This document shows positions 1 through 5,190 of a stretch of 5,190 bases of DNA, piece after piece. The translations under genes and the position numbers were made by a program. The notes below the pieces were generated by a model. That model was not told the DNA's origin. It was given only the letters and a program-made list of their open reading frames with translations, and did not search any database. The DNA comes from Opitutia bacterium (GTDB lineage: Bacteria > Verrucomicrobiota > Verrucomicrobiia > Opitutales > UBA953). The stretch is taken from contig CANHHS010000107.1 of assembly GCA_947460445.1 (NCBI GenBank), positions 1-5,190 on the forward strand, read 5' to 3'. Each line of letters opens with the position of its first letter. Position 1 is the first letter of the stretch.

Positions 1-11
1 CCATACACAGT

Positions 12-43
12 AAGAGCCAGCCCAAGGGCTGGCTCTTTGTTTT
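12..43 (+). terminator. Rho-independent terminator of an upstream gene outside the window
   Basis: A perfect inverted repeat, AAGAGCCAGCCC at 12-23 and GGGCTGGCTCTT at 26-37, is followed by the T-rich run TTTGTTTT (36-43). The GC-rich stem of about 11-12 bp with a tiny loop and U tract is the classic intrinsic terminator form. It reads best on the + strand, so it probably ends a + strand gene lying left of the window. It insulates the operon that starts just downstream. Confidence 0.8.
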
Positions 44-68
44 GAAGCAGATGTATAAGGGGTATAAT
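42..68 (+). promoter_or_regulatory. Candidate sigma70-type promoter for the amidohydrolase / A-PCP-TE operon
   Basis: A perfect -10 hexamer TATAAT lies at 63-68. The best -35 match is TTGAAG at 42-47, which gives a 15-bp spacer, shorter than the optimum of 17, and overlaps the end of the preceding terminator. Transcription would start near 75, leaving a leader of about 55 nt before the TTG start at 130. The position between a terminator and the first gene of an operon supports the call; the short spacer weakens it. Confidence 0.4.
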
Positions 69-129
69 CTTAGAAATTGCATACCGGCTTATAAACGGAT
101 GCTATCCGCAAACCCAACTCCTCACTGCT

Positions 130-1302
130 TTGCCTGAAAAGCAATTCCACTCATTCGACGACACCCGTCGTGCCCGCAGCCCTTACATGGAGGAGTTGCA
201 CCGGTTGGTTATGGGATTTGGGGGGTATTTTAATGCCCACCTTCACCTCGATCGTTCGGGCACTTATGATGCGACCCTTAAGCTTCTTGGGGTCGGCAAG
301 GATTCCGCGTCGCATTTGTCACTTGCGAGGAAGCACTCTATTATACCGCTCATCCATGCGAGTGATTGTTATGAGCCGCGGCAGCTCGAACACCGCGTGC
401 AGGAATTGGTCAATCTCTTGGTTGCAAATGGTACCACCCGTGCCGACACCGTCGTTGATGTCACTGCGGATCGCGTTGGTTTGACGGGTCTCGAGTCCTT
501 AGGACGGGTTCGCGAGCGCATGAAGGGTAAGCTCGACTTACGATTAGCCGCATACAGTCCACTCGGTTTTCGTGATGATGAGCCGCGTCGCTGGTCATTA
601 CTTGAAGAAGGTGCCGCCATTGCCGACTTTATCGGTGCGTTGCCCGAACGTGATGACCAAGCGGATTACCCTGAGCACATTGGCTACGATACTTGCTGCC
701 GTCGCTTGTTGGAACTTTCCGCGCGTTTAGGCAAAGCTATCCATATTCACGTCGACCAAATGAACCACGCCTCCGATGATGGTGCGGAACGTGTGGTGCG
801 CTTGGTGCGTGAAATGGGTTTAGGCGCTCCCCGTGGGCAAGAACCTAAGATTTGGTTAATCCATGTGATTTCGCCTTCGACGTATGATGAGGCACGCTTC
901 CAACGTCTGCTGGCTGAATTGGTTAGTCTAAATATCGGCGTTATTTGTTGTCCATCGGGCGCCATAAGCATGCGCCAAATCCGCCCCGTGCTGTCGCCTA
1001 CGTTTAATTCGATTGCCCGTGTCTTAGAGATGTTAGCGGCTGGCGTCCATGTGCGCATCGGGTCTGATAATCTTTGCGACATCACATCGCCCGCTGGGAC
1101 CGTTGATTTGATGGACGAAGTCTTCGTTCTTGCGAATGCCGTGCGCTATTACGACTTGGAGGTCCTTGCCCTCGTCGCAGCCGGCAAGCCATTGCCTGAA
1201 GCGGCGCGGGCACGTGTTGCTGACCACCTCATACATGATCAATCCGAGGTCGCGAGAATCGCTGAAAAATTGCGCACGCGTCGCGGGGGTATTTCCGGAT
1301 GA
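130..1302 (+). CDS. Cytosine-deaminase-like metal-dependent amidohydrolase
   Basis: This 390-residue protein belongs to the amidohydrolase superfamily (TIM-barrel metal hydrolases acting on amide or amidine bonds, often of N-heterocycles). Visible metal-site elements in order are H37-L-H39 (in NAHLHLDRSGT, strand 1), H207 (in IHIHVDQ, strand 5), H245 (in IWLIHVIS, strand 6) and D313 (in IGSDN, strand 8). This order and spacing fits the cytosine deaminase CodA branch, where the strand-5 motif is HCDE. Here Q210 sits where CodA has its catalytic Glu, which is unusual. HxH lies only 36 residues from the start and no C-terminal GxxADLVV-type strand is seen, so the beta-sandwich domain common in CodA-type enzymes seems reduced or absent. 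The protein is cytosolic, with no signal peptide. The start is uncertain: TTG at 130 has no clear Shine-Dalgarno sequence, and ATG at 187 (M20) and 211 (M28) are in-frame alternatives, although M28 is very close to the metal motif. The gene overlaps the next by ATGA, so the two probably act in one pathway. The substrate is unknown. Confidence 0.85.
   Translation: MPEKQFHSFDDTRRARSPYMEELHRLVMGFGGYFNAHLHLDRSGTYDATLKLLGVGKDSASHLSLARKHSIIPLIHASDCYEPRQLEHRVQELVNLLVANGTTRADTVVDVTADRVGLTGLESLGRVRERMKGKLDLRLAAYSPLGFRDDEPRRWSLLEEGAAIADFIGALPERDDQADYPEHIGYDTCCRRLLELSARLGKAIHIHVDQMNHASDDGAERVVRLVREMGLGAPRGQEPKIWLIHVISPSTYDEARFQRLLAELVSLNIGVICCPSGAISMRQIRPVLSPTFNSIARVLEMLAAGVHVRIGSDNLCDITSPAGTVDLMDEVFVLANAVRYYDLEVLALVAAGKPLPEAARARVADHLIHDQSEVARIAEKLRTRRGGISG
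1285..1302 (+). promoter_or_regulatory. Ribosome binding site and ATGA stop-start overlap coupling the two operon genes
   Basis: GGGGGT at 1285-1290 matches five of six bases of the consensus GGAGGT and lies 8 nt before the ATG at 1299. The upstream gene's TGA stop (1300-1302) shares bases with this ATG in the sequence ATGA. Such overlaps usually mean that ribosomes ending the first gene restart on the second. This supports the 1299 start and a shared function and stoichiometry of the two proteins. Confidence 0.65.
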
Positions 1303-3893
1303 AATCAGTCAGCGCTGACAGAGTATTCCCAGATATTTTAAACCTTCTGAAGCAGCAGGCTTCAGATTTAGGAAGCAAAAGCGCACTTGAGTTTGAGGGT
1401 TACGAAACAATTAGTTATCGAGACCTTCACGCTCGCGTCATTGCCGCAGCACAGCGACTTTCCGGTGCGAGTCTAGCGAAGTCAGGGCAACGTCCGCGTA
1501 TCGGTATCGTGATGCCAAATGGACTGCAGTTAGCAACGACACTCCTGAGCGTCTCGGTTGTGGGTGCCGCATTGCCATTCAATCCTGGCTACACTGTGGT
1601 TGAGTTTGAGGCATACTTTAAAGATACTAAAATTGATGCCCTGATTGTTTCAGACAAAGATCGCAGCAATGCGCTGTTGGCGGCGACCGTATTAGGGATC
1701 CCGGTTATTCGTGTGGGTAAAGATGGCGACGTGTTAGCTCCGTTTGTTCAGGTTGGTCCATTGTCTGTACCTCAGCCGAACGATGTTGCTTTAGTCCTTT
1801 TGACGTCAGGCTCGACCGGTCGAGCCAAGTCCGTGCCGTTGACACACCGTAATGTCTGCACTTCAGCACGCGACGTCTGCCGTTCACTCGAACTGACTTC
1901 CGAAGACCGTTGTTTAGCGATGTGGGAGCAGTATCACGTGGGCGGTCTGGTTGACCTCTTGCTCGCGCCGCTGGCCTCAGGGGGTACGGTCATTTGCACT
2001 AAAGGTTTTCATGCGGCAGAATTTTACCGTCTGTTAGGTGCAGCCAAACCGACATGGTTCCAAGTGGTTCCGACGACGCTCAACGACATTGTCGGACATG
2101 CCCGACGCCATGGACTTACCCCTCAGGGTACATCGCTGCGTTTCTTGCGCTCGGTAGCTGCAGCGTTGCCGCCGCGCCTGATGGCTGAAGCTGAAGAGCT
2201 TTTCCAACTTCCGGTAATCACAACTTTCGGGATGACCGAAGCGGGCCCACTGATTACATCAACGCCTTTACCGCCTGCCGTCCGCAAGCCTGGCTCAGTC
2301 GGCAAGTCGTGTGGTTGCGAAATCCGTATCGCCGACATGAATGGCAATACTTTGCCTGCAGGTACCGAAGGGCAGGTGGCTATTCGCGGAGACAATGTCT
2401 TCCCAGGGTACGAAGGTGATGCGGCTGCCAATACGGCTCAATTCCGCGACGGTTGGTTCTTTACGGGGGATCTTGGATGTTTAGATGCCGACGGTGAACT
2501 GACTTTAACCGGTCGCCTCAAGCAGCTTATCAATCGTGGTGGCGAAAAAGTGAATCCACAAGAAGTGGATGATGCACTGCTCTCACATCCAGCAGTGGCA
2601 GAGGCTGCTTGTTTCTCGGTTGCCCATGCGACATTAGGGGAAGACGTCGCAGCTGCGGTGGTTCTACGTGGTACCGCCGAAGTCGAGTCCATCCGCCGTC
2701 ACCTCGCAACGCTGCTCGCACCCTTTAAGATACCCGCACGCATTCAAGTGATGGAAAGCTTGCCCCGGAATGCTGTGGGCAAGGTTGATCGGCTCGCCCT
2801 TGCCGAAGCGATGGCCAAGGCCGATACCCAAACAGTTAAGACGTCCGCAGCGCCTTCGCCTTTAGAAGAACGGATTGCCAAGGTTTGGGCTCGAGAGTTG
2901 AACCTGCCAAATGTGAACGTCGACGCCGATTTTAGATCTATTGGTGGCGATTCGCTTTCGGCCGTACGTATTTTTTTGGCGATTGAAACTGAACTCGGAC
3001 ACACATTGCCTGAATCCTCATTAACCCAGATTCACACTGTGCGCGATATGGTGCGGGTGATTGAGCAAGGTCAGTCTGGCGAGACGACGCAAACGAACGA
3101 AAATACTTCTGGCGTGCTCGCGGCACTTGAATTCCGCGCGCTACAGAGTGTATTAATTTTAGGAAAACTTAAACCGGCTTATCCAGGTTGTACACTCGCG
3201 GTTCATAACGCTGATGGCAGCCTTCCGCCGATTCATTGGGGGTATAATAACCCGAATGGTCAGACCCAGATTTTTGCTAACGGTTTTGGTAAGGATCAAC
3301 CCATCTATGGCTTCTTTTCGGGCGGAAAGCTTTTCCCGAATGAGCCAGATTTTTTCGACCGCATGGCCAAGCATTATGCGGCTGAAATTCAACGCGTACA
3401 GCCGCGGGGACCCTATAGAATCGGTGGAGAATGCAAAGGTGCCTGGATTGCGGTGCGTATCGCCAAGCAACTGATTGCTGAGGGCAAGGAGGTCTCCCAT
3501 CTTATCTTACTCGAGTATGGTGACGCTGCGCTCGCGAATTTGCCGATCCGGCAGCTCTTTATCTTTGGTAAACAAAGTGCTCGCTGTGAGTACCGCGCGA
3601 TTGGTTTAACGTCGAAAGGGCCTAAGGTTCCTTTTGCGGTTCAACCCGTCATTGCATGGACACCTGGAAGACATGGTAACTTTTACCGCGCCCATAATCT
3701 CAAGGACCTCGTGCATATAATGCAGTGCTATCTTCATGACACTCCGCTGCCTTATTCTTTATCACAGTCGTACAGTCCGTATATCCTCTTTCTCCATAAC
3801 AATCGCATCTTCTTCCTGTTGTACTGGAAGTTGTCCAGCGCCTGGTCAAATTTGAAGCGGGTAGTCGCGCGACCTTGGGCGTCCCGTTCTTAA
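1299..3893 (+). CDS. Stand-alone adenylation / carrier protein / thioesterase (A-PCP-TE) synthetase, NRPS-like
   Basis: This is a three-domain, 864-residue enzyme without a condensation domain. The ANL adenylation domain (about 8-505) shows A3 (TSGSTGRAKS, 169-178), A5 (FGMTEAG, 310-316), TGD (389-391), A8 (GRLKQLINRGGEKVNP, from 405) and the A10 lysine K495 (VGKVDR). Segments such as the PLPP..RKPGSVG stretch (324-335) and INRGGEKVNPQE resemble Pcs60-type oxalate/acyl-CoA ligases. At the A4 position it has YHVGG (212-216), not the FDxS motif whose Asp binds amino-acid amines, so a carboxylic acid without a free alpha-amine is the likelier substrate. The carrier domain (about 520-590) has GGDSL with S552 as the phosphopantetheine site. 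The thioesterase (about 625-810) has G-E-C-K-G (710-714) with C712 as nucleophile in place of Ser; E739 (LILLEY) and H792 (PGRHGNFY) are the probable acid and base. About 54 residues rich in aromatic and basic residues follow. The protein needs a PPTase and is cytosolic. The product is unknown; the domain calls are secure. Confidence 0.93.
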   Translation: MKSVSADRVFPDILNLLKQQASDLGSKSALEFEGYETISYRDLHARVIAAAQRLSGASLAKSGQRPRIGIVMPNGLQLATTLLSVSVVGAALPFNPGYTVVEFEAYFKDTKIDALIVSDKDRSNALLAATVLGIPVIRVGKDGDVLAPFVQVGPLSVPQPNDVALVLLTSGSTGRAKSVPLTHRNVCTSARDVCRSLELTSEDRCLAMWEQYHVGGLVDLLLAPLASGGTVICTKGFHAAEFYRLLGAAKPTWFQVVPTTLNDIVGHARRHGLTPQGTSLRFLRSVAAALPPRLMAEAEELFQLPVITTFGMTEAGPLITSTPLPPAVRKPGSVGKSCGCEIRIADMNGNTLPAGTEGQVAIRGDNVFPGYEGDAAANTAQFRDGWFFTGDLGCLDADGELTLTGRLKQLINRGGEKVNPQEVDDALLSHPAVAEAACFSVAHATLGEDVAAAVVLRGTAEVESIRRHLATLLAPFKIPARIQVMESLPRNAVGKVDRLALAEAMAKADTQTVKTSAAPSPLEERIAKVWARELNLPNVNVDADFRSIGGDSLSAVRIFLAIETELGHTLPESSLTQIHTVRDMVRVIEQGQSGETTQTNENTSGVLAALEFRALQSVLILGKLKPAYPGCTLAVHNADGSLPPIHWGYNNPNGQTQIFANGFGKDQPIYGFFSGGKLFPNEPDFFDRMAKHYAAEIQRVQPRGPYRIGGECKGAWIAVRIAKQLIAEGKEVSHLILLEYGDAALANLPIRQLFIFGKQSARCEYRAIGLTSKGPKVPFAVQPVIAWTPGRHGNFYRAHNLKDLVHIMQCYLHDTPLPYSLSQSYSPYILFLHNNRIFFLLYWKLSSAWSNLKRVVARPWASRS

Positions 3894-3896
3894 GCC

Positions 3897-4793
3897 TTAG
3901 CGTATAAAAATCCCCGGAGATTCGCGTTCAATCGTCTGAAGGTCTGAGGCGTACTGGCTTTTTAGAGTTAACTTCTCTTCGGCGGTGAAGGGATCAAACT
4001 TCGTCGTACCTTTGTCGACAGCGGCAATTTTTCGCACAATCGCGTAGCGCTCCTTTTTGCTTAGGTCGCTAGGGATATCGAGAATTTCCTCGATGGTTTC
4101 AAGTGATAGTCCGCGCGTGGATTCAGGAGCATCTAGCGTGGGCCAAGCGGGGAGGTTTACCCCTGTGTAAGTCTCGAGAATGGGTTTAGGGTTACGGATA
4201 TAGTCTTCAAAAGTCCAGATGCGCAGGGGCACGCCCGGAGCTGCTGCTTTTACACGACGAACGAGGTCGACCCAATTGGGAGGCCTGACAGCAGCGTTTC
4301 GAAATAGGCCCGGTAAATCTTTCTTCGAGTATTTCTCCGCCTGTCGTAATGCTTGCGAGTAGGCTGAGGTGTAAATGCTTGAATACTCTCGAAGCGAAAG
4401 AAAAAGGGTCACATCTTTTTTGCCAATAAAGCGCATCAGTCGTGTGATGCGGTCATTTAAATTGGGGTAACAAGGCTGATGGAGGATGTCGGGAACTTCT
4501 CCAACCCATTGTTCTTCCGAAAAGATAAGCGTGGGTAATCCCGTAAGAGCTTTGTTTAGATTGCTCAGAAACTTCCACCGAAAATAGGCATCTGGTAATA
4601 ATCCGGCTAATCCATTGCGTTGTTTAAAATACCGATCGACCAGTCTGTTTTTCCGTAGCATTTCCCGGGTTGGGTAGTCGACCCCTTGCTCGCGTAACTG
4701 ATCTCTAACAAGGGCGAGGGTATTCTGTAAATTGGTGGTGGCAGTTCGGTGAAGACCGATATGCACATGCCACTTGTTAACAGGTTGAAGCAT
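3897..4793 (-). CDS. PAPS-dependent sulfotransferase family protein
   Basis: This 298-residue protein carries the N-terminal 5'-phosphosulfate-binding loop HIGLHRTATTNLQ (residues 11-23), matching the bacterial consensus HIGxHKTGTTxLQ but with Arg16 at the usual Lys position. A 3'-phosphate-binding segment follows at about 128-146 (VTLFLSLREYSSIYTSAYS), with R135 and S143 as the likely PAPS contacts. The length fits single-domain bacterial sulfotransferases, and no signal peptide or membrane segment is seen, so it should act in the cytosol. The family moves a sulfo group from PAPS to hydroxyl or amine groups of carbohydrates, lipids or small molecules; the acceptor cannot be read from sequence. 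The ATG at 4793 is preceded by AGGT (4802-4799) at 5-nt spacing and starts just before the PAPS loop, which supports the start. It converges on the A-PCP-TE gene with only 3 bp between stops and no visible terminator between them. A 35-codon ORF ends one base upstream. A role in tailoring the A-PCP-TE product is inferred from proximity only. Confidence 0.85.
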   Translation of the reverse strand: MLQPVNKWHVHIGLHRTATTNLQNTLALVRDQLREQGVDYPTREMLRKNRLVDRYFKQRNGLAGLLPDAYFRWKFLSNLNKALTGLPTLIFSEEQWVGEVPDILHQPCYPNLNDRITRLMRFIGKKDVTLFLSLREYSSIYTSAYSQALRQAEKYSKKDLPGLFRNAAVRPPNWVDLVRRVKAAAPGVPLRIWTFEDYIRNPKPILETYTGVNLPAWPTLDAPESTRGLSLETIEEILDIPSDLSKKERYAIVRKIAAVDKGTTKFDPFTAEEKLTLKSQYASDLQTIERESPGIFIR

Positions 4794-4794
4794 T

Positions 4795-4902
4795 TTATAC
4801 CTGTTTAGGTGATTGGTTTTGAGTGGCAGAATGTGTCTCTGGCGATGCCTTCATCGCCTCCACGAGCCGATATACGGATGTGGGGAGAGGTGGAGTTGCC
4901 AT
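4795..4902 (-). CDS. Possible 35-residue upstream ORF or leader peptide, unrecognised
   Basis: An ATG at 4902 opens a 35-codon ORF whose TAA stop (4797-4795) lies one base before the sulfotransferase ATG. The peptide begins MATPPLPTSVYRLVEAMKAS and ends NQSPKQV. It is Pro/Ser/Thr-rich at the start and Gln-rich at the end, with no hydrophobic segment. An in-frame TAG lies two codons upstream of the ATG, so this is the only ATG-initiated version. The RBS is poor (only AGG close to the ATG). The tight stop-start spacing suggests translational coupling to the sulfotransferase, but an ORF this short can arise by chance. I do not recognise it. A 7-bp hairpin lies inside it. Confidence 0.3.
   Translation of the reverse strand: MATPPLPTSVYRLVEAMKASPETHSATQNQSPKQV
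4841..4858 (-). other. Perfect 7-bp hairpin ahead of the sulfotransferase gene
   Basis: GGCGATG (4841-4847) and CATCGCC (4852-4858) are perfect inverted repeats around a 4-nt loop. In the - strand transcript the loop is AAGG. No T run follows on either strand, so it is not an intrinsic terminator. It lies within the small upstream ORF, about 48 nt before the sulfotransferase start, and could be a leader structure or a protein-binding palindrome. Confidence 0.4.
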
Positions 4903-4922
4903 GGCCTAATTCACAGGATGAG

Positions 4923-4949
4923 TGAATAGAGAGCAAGAACTACTGGCAA
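4923..4949 (-). promoter_or_regulatory. Weak candidate promoter for the small ORF and sulfotransferase
   Basis: On the - strand TTGCCA (4949-4944) and TATTCA (4928-4923) are separated by 15 bp. The hexamers match the sigma70 consensus moderately (4 of 6 each) and the spacer is short. Transcription would start near 4916, about 14 nt before the small ORF and about 120 nt before the sulfotransferase. It is offered because this 160-bp intergenic region must hold a promoter for the leftward genes if they are expressed from here. Confidence 0.2.
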
Positions 4950-5029
4950 CAGCTGTAAGGGGAATCCTCGCATGCGTATCCAAGGGTGTCGTCGAAATGT
5001 CGAATGGGAGATGCATTGGTTCACGTTTG

Positions 5030-5059
5030 CCTCTCGTGAGTAGGTTGCCTTACGAGAGG
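5030..5059 (+). promoter_or_regulatory. Hairpin covering the ribosome binding region of hemL
   Basis: CCTCTCGTGAG (5030-5040) pairs with CTTACGAGAGG (5049-5059) through 11 bp, one of them a G-U pair, around an 8-nt loop TAGGTTGC. The right arm contains GAGAGG, the only purine-rich Shine-Dalgarno-like stretch before hemL, and ends two bases before its ATG at 5062. In mRNA this would occlude the initiation region. No T run follows, so it is not a terminator. At DNA level the same arms could form a repressor palindrome. The structure is seen in the sequence; a regulatory role is inferred. Confidence 0.5.
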
Positions 5060-5061
5060 GT

Positions 5062-5190
5062 ATGTCTGTGTCTGAAGATCTCTTTGCTAAAGCTCTGCGG
5101 ATGATCCCAGGTGGGGTTAATTCACCTGTGCGGGCATTCCGTTCGGTCGGCGGTACGCCATTCTTTACAGTCAAGGCCAACGGTGCTCGG
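5062..5190 (+). CDS. hemL: Glutamate-1-semialdehyde 2,1-aminomutase, N-terminal part (runs off the window)
   Basis: Only the first 43 codons are present. They contain IPGGVNSPVRAFRSVGGTPF (residues 15-34), the highly conserved N-terminus of HemL. HemL is a cytosolic PLP-dependent enzyme that converts glutamate-1-semialdehyde to 5-aminolevulinate in the C5 pathway of tetrapyrrole synthesis. The catalytic lysine and PLP site lie beyond the window. The ATG at 5062 gives MSVSEDLF, which matches the length of E. coli (MSKSENLY) before the conserved block. The purine stretch GAGAGGG lies almost against this ATG, however, so the in-frame GTG at 5068 is a better-spaced alternative start. It is divergent from the sulfotransferase and probably has its own promoter in the 160-bp intergenic region; I could not place one convincingly. 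It is a core gene and probably marks the chromosomal boundary of the accessory locus to its left. Confidence 0.95.
   Translation, partial: MSVSEDLFAKALRMIPGGVNSPVRAFRSVGGTPFFTVKANGAR

Noticed and set aside
2123..2692. Long - strand ORFs inside the A-PCP-TE gene
   Set aside because: They are antisense to strongly conserved adenylation motifs and have Ser/Ala/Arg-rich compositions typical of shadow frames.
3243..3248. Perfect TATAAT inside the A-PCP-TE gene
   Set aside because: No matching -35 element is seen at a suitable distance, and no separate gene begins downstream on this strand.
3864..3873. 10-bp palindrome GTCGCGCGAC near the end of the A-PCP-TE gene
   Set aside because: It is short, lies within coding sequence and is not followed by a T run, so it does not serve as a terminator.
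4991..5006. Near-direct repeat GTCGAAATG / GTCGAATG upstream of hemL
   Set aside because: It is too short and imperfect to support as an operator; probably chance.
4922..5104. 60-codon + strand ORF between the sulfotransferase and hemL
   Set aside because: It overlaps the first 43 bases of hemL in a different frame, has no ribosome binding site, and shows no recognisable motif.
4911..5180. 89-codon - strand ORF across the hemL start
   Set aside because: It runs antisense through the conserved HemL N-terminus and is best explained as a shadow frame.

Overview
The window looks like chromosomal DNA from a proteobacterium, most likely a gammaproteobacterium. The main clue is the right edge, where the first 43 codons of hemL (glutamate-1-semialdehyde 2,1-aminomutase) match the length and sequence pattern of gammaproteobacterial HemL N-termini. 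The assignment is tentative: base composition is moderate and no rRNA or other strong phylogenetic marker is present.

Layout. At the left edge, a strong intrinsic terminator (12-43) closes an upstream transcription unit that is not in the window. A TATAAT-type promoter candidate follows directly. Next is a two-gene operon on the + strand. The first gene (130-1302) encodes a metal-dependent amidohydrolase of the cytosine-deaminase-like type. The second (1299-3893) encodes an 864-residue adenylation / carrier protein / thioesterase (A-PCP-TE) protein. They overlap by four bases (ATGA), so they are probably translationally coupled. Convergent to them, three bases after the second gene's stop, is a sulfotransferase on the - strand (3897-4793). 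A possible 35-codon upstream ORF (4795-4902) ends one base before the sulfotransferase start. The remaining 160 bp (4903-5061) is the divergent intergenic region ahead of hemL. It holds an 11-bp hairpin that covers the purine-rich stretch just before the hemL start.

How the genes may work together. The A-PCP-TE protein should activate a carboxylic acid as its adenylate, load it onto its own phosphopantetheine arm, and release it through a thioesterase whose nucleophile is Cys rather than Ser. The A domain resembles oxalate/acyl-CoA ligases of the Pcs60 type more than amino-acid-activating NRPS A domains. The amidohydrolase could supply or trim a substrate. The sulfotransferase could transfer a sulfo group from PAPS to the product or to a partner. 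Together they look like a compact, possibly uncharacterised, small-molecule tailoring or biosynthesis locus inserted next to a housekeeping gene. The enzyme families are well supported by motifs. The pathway and product are inference only.

No CRISPR array, tRNA, rRNA, insertion sequence or attachment site was found.
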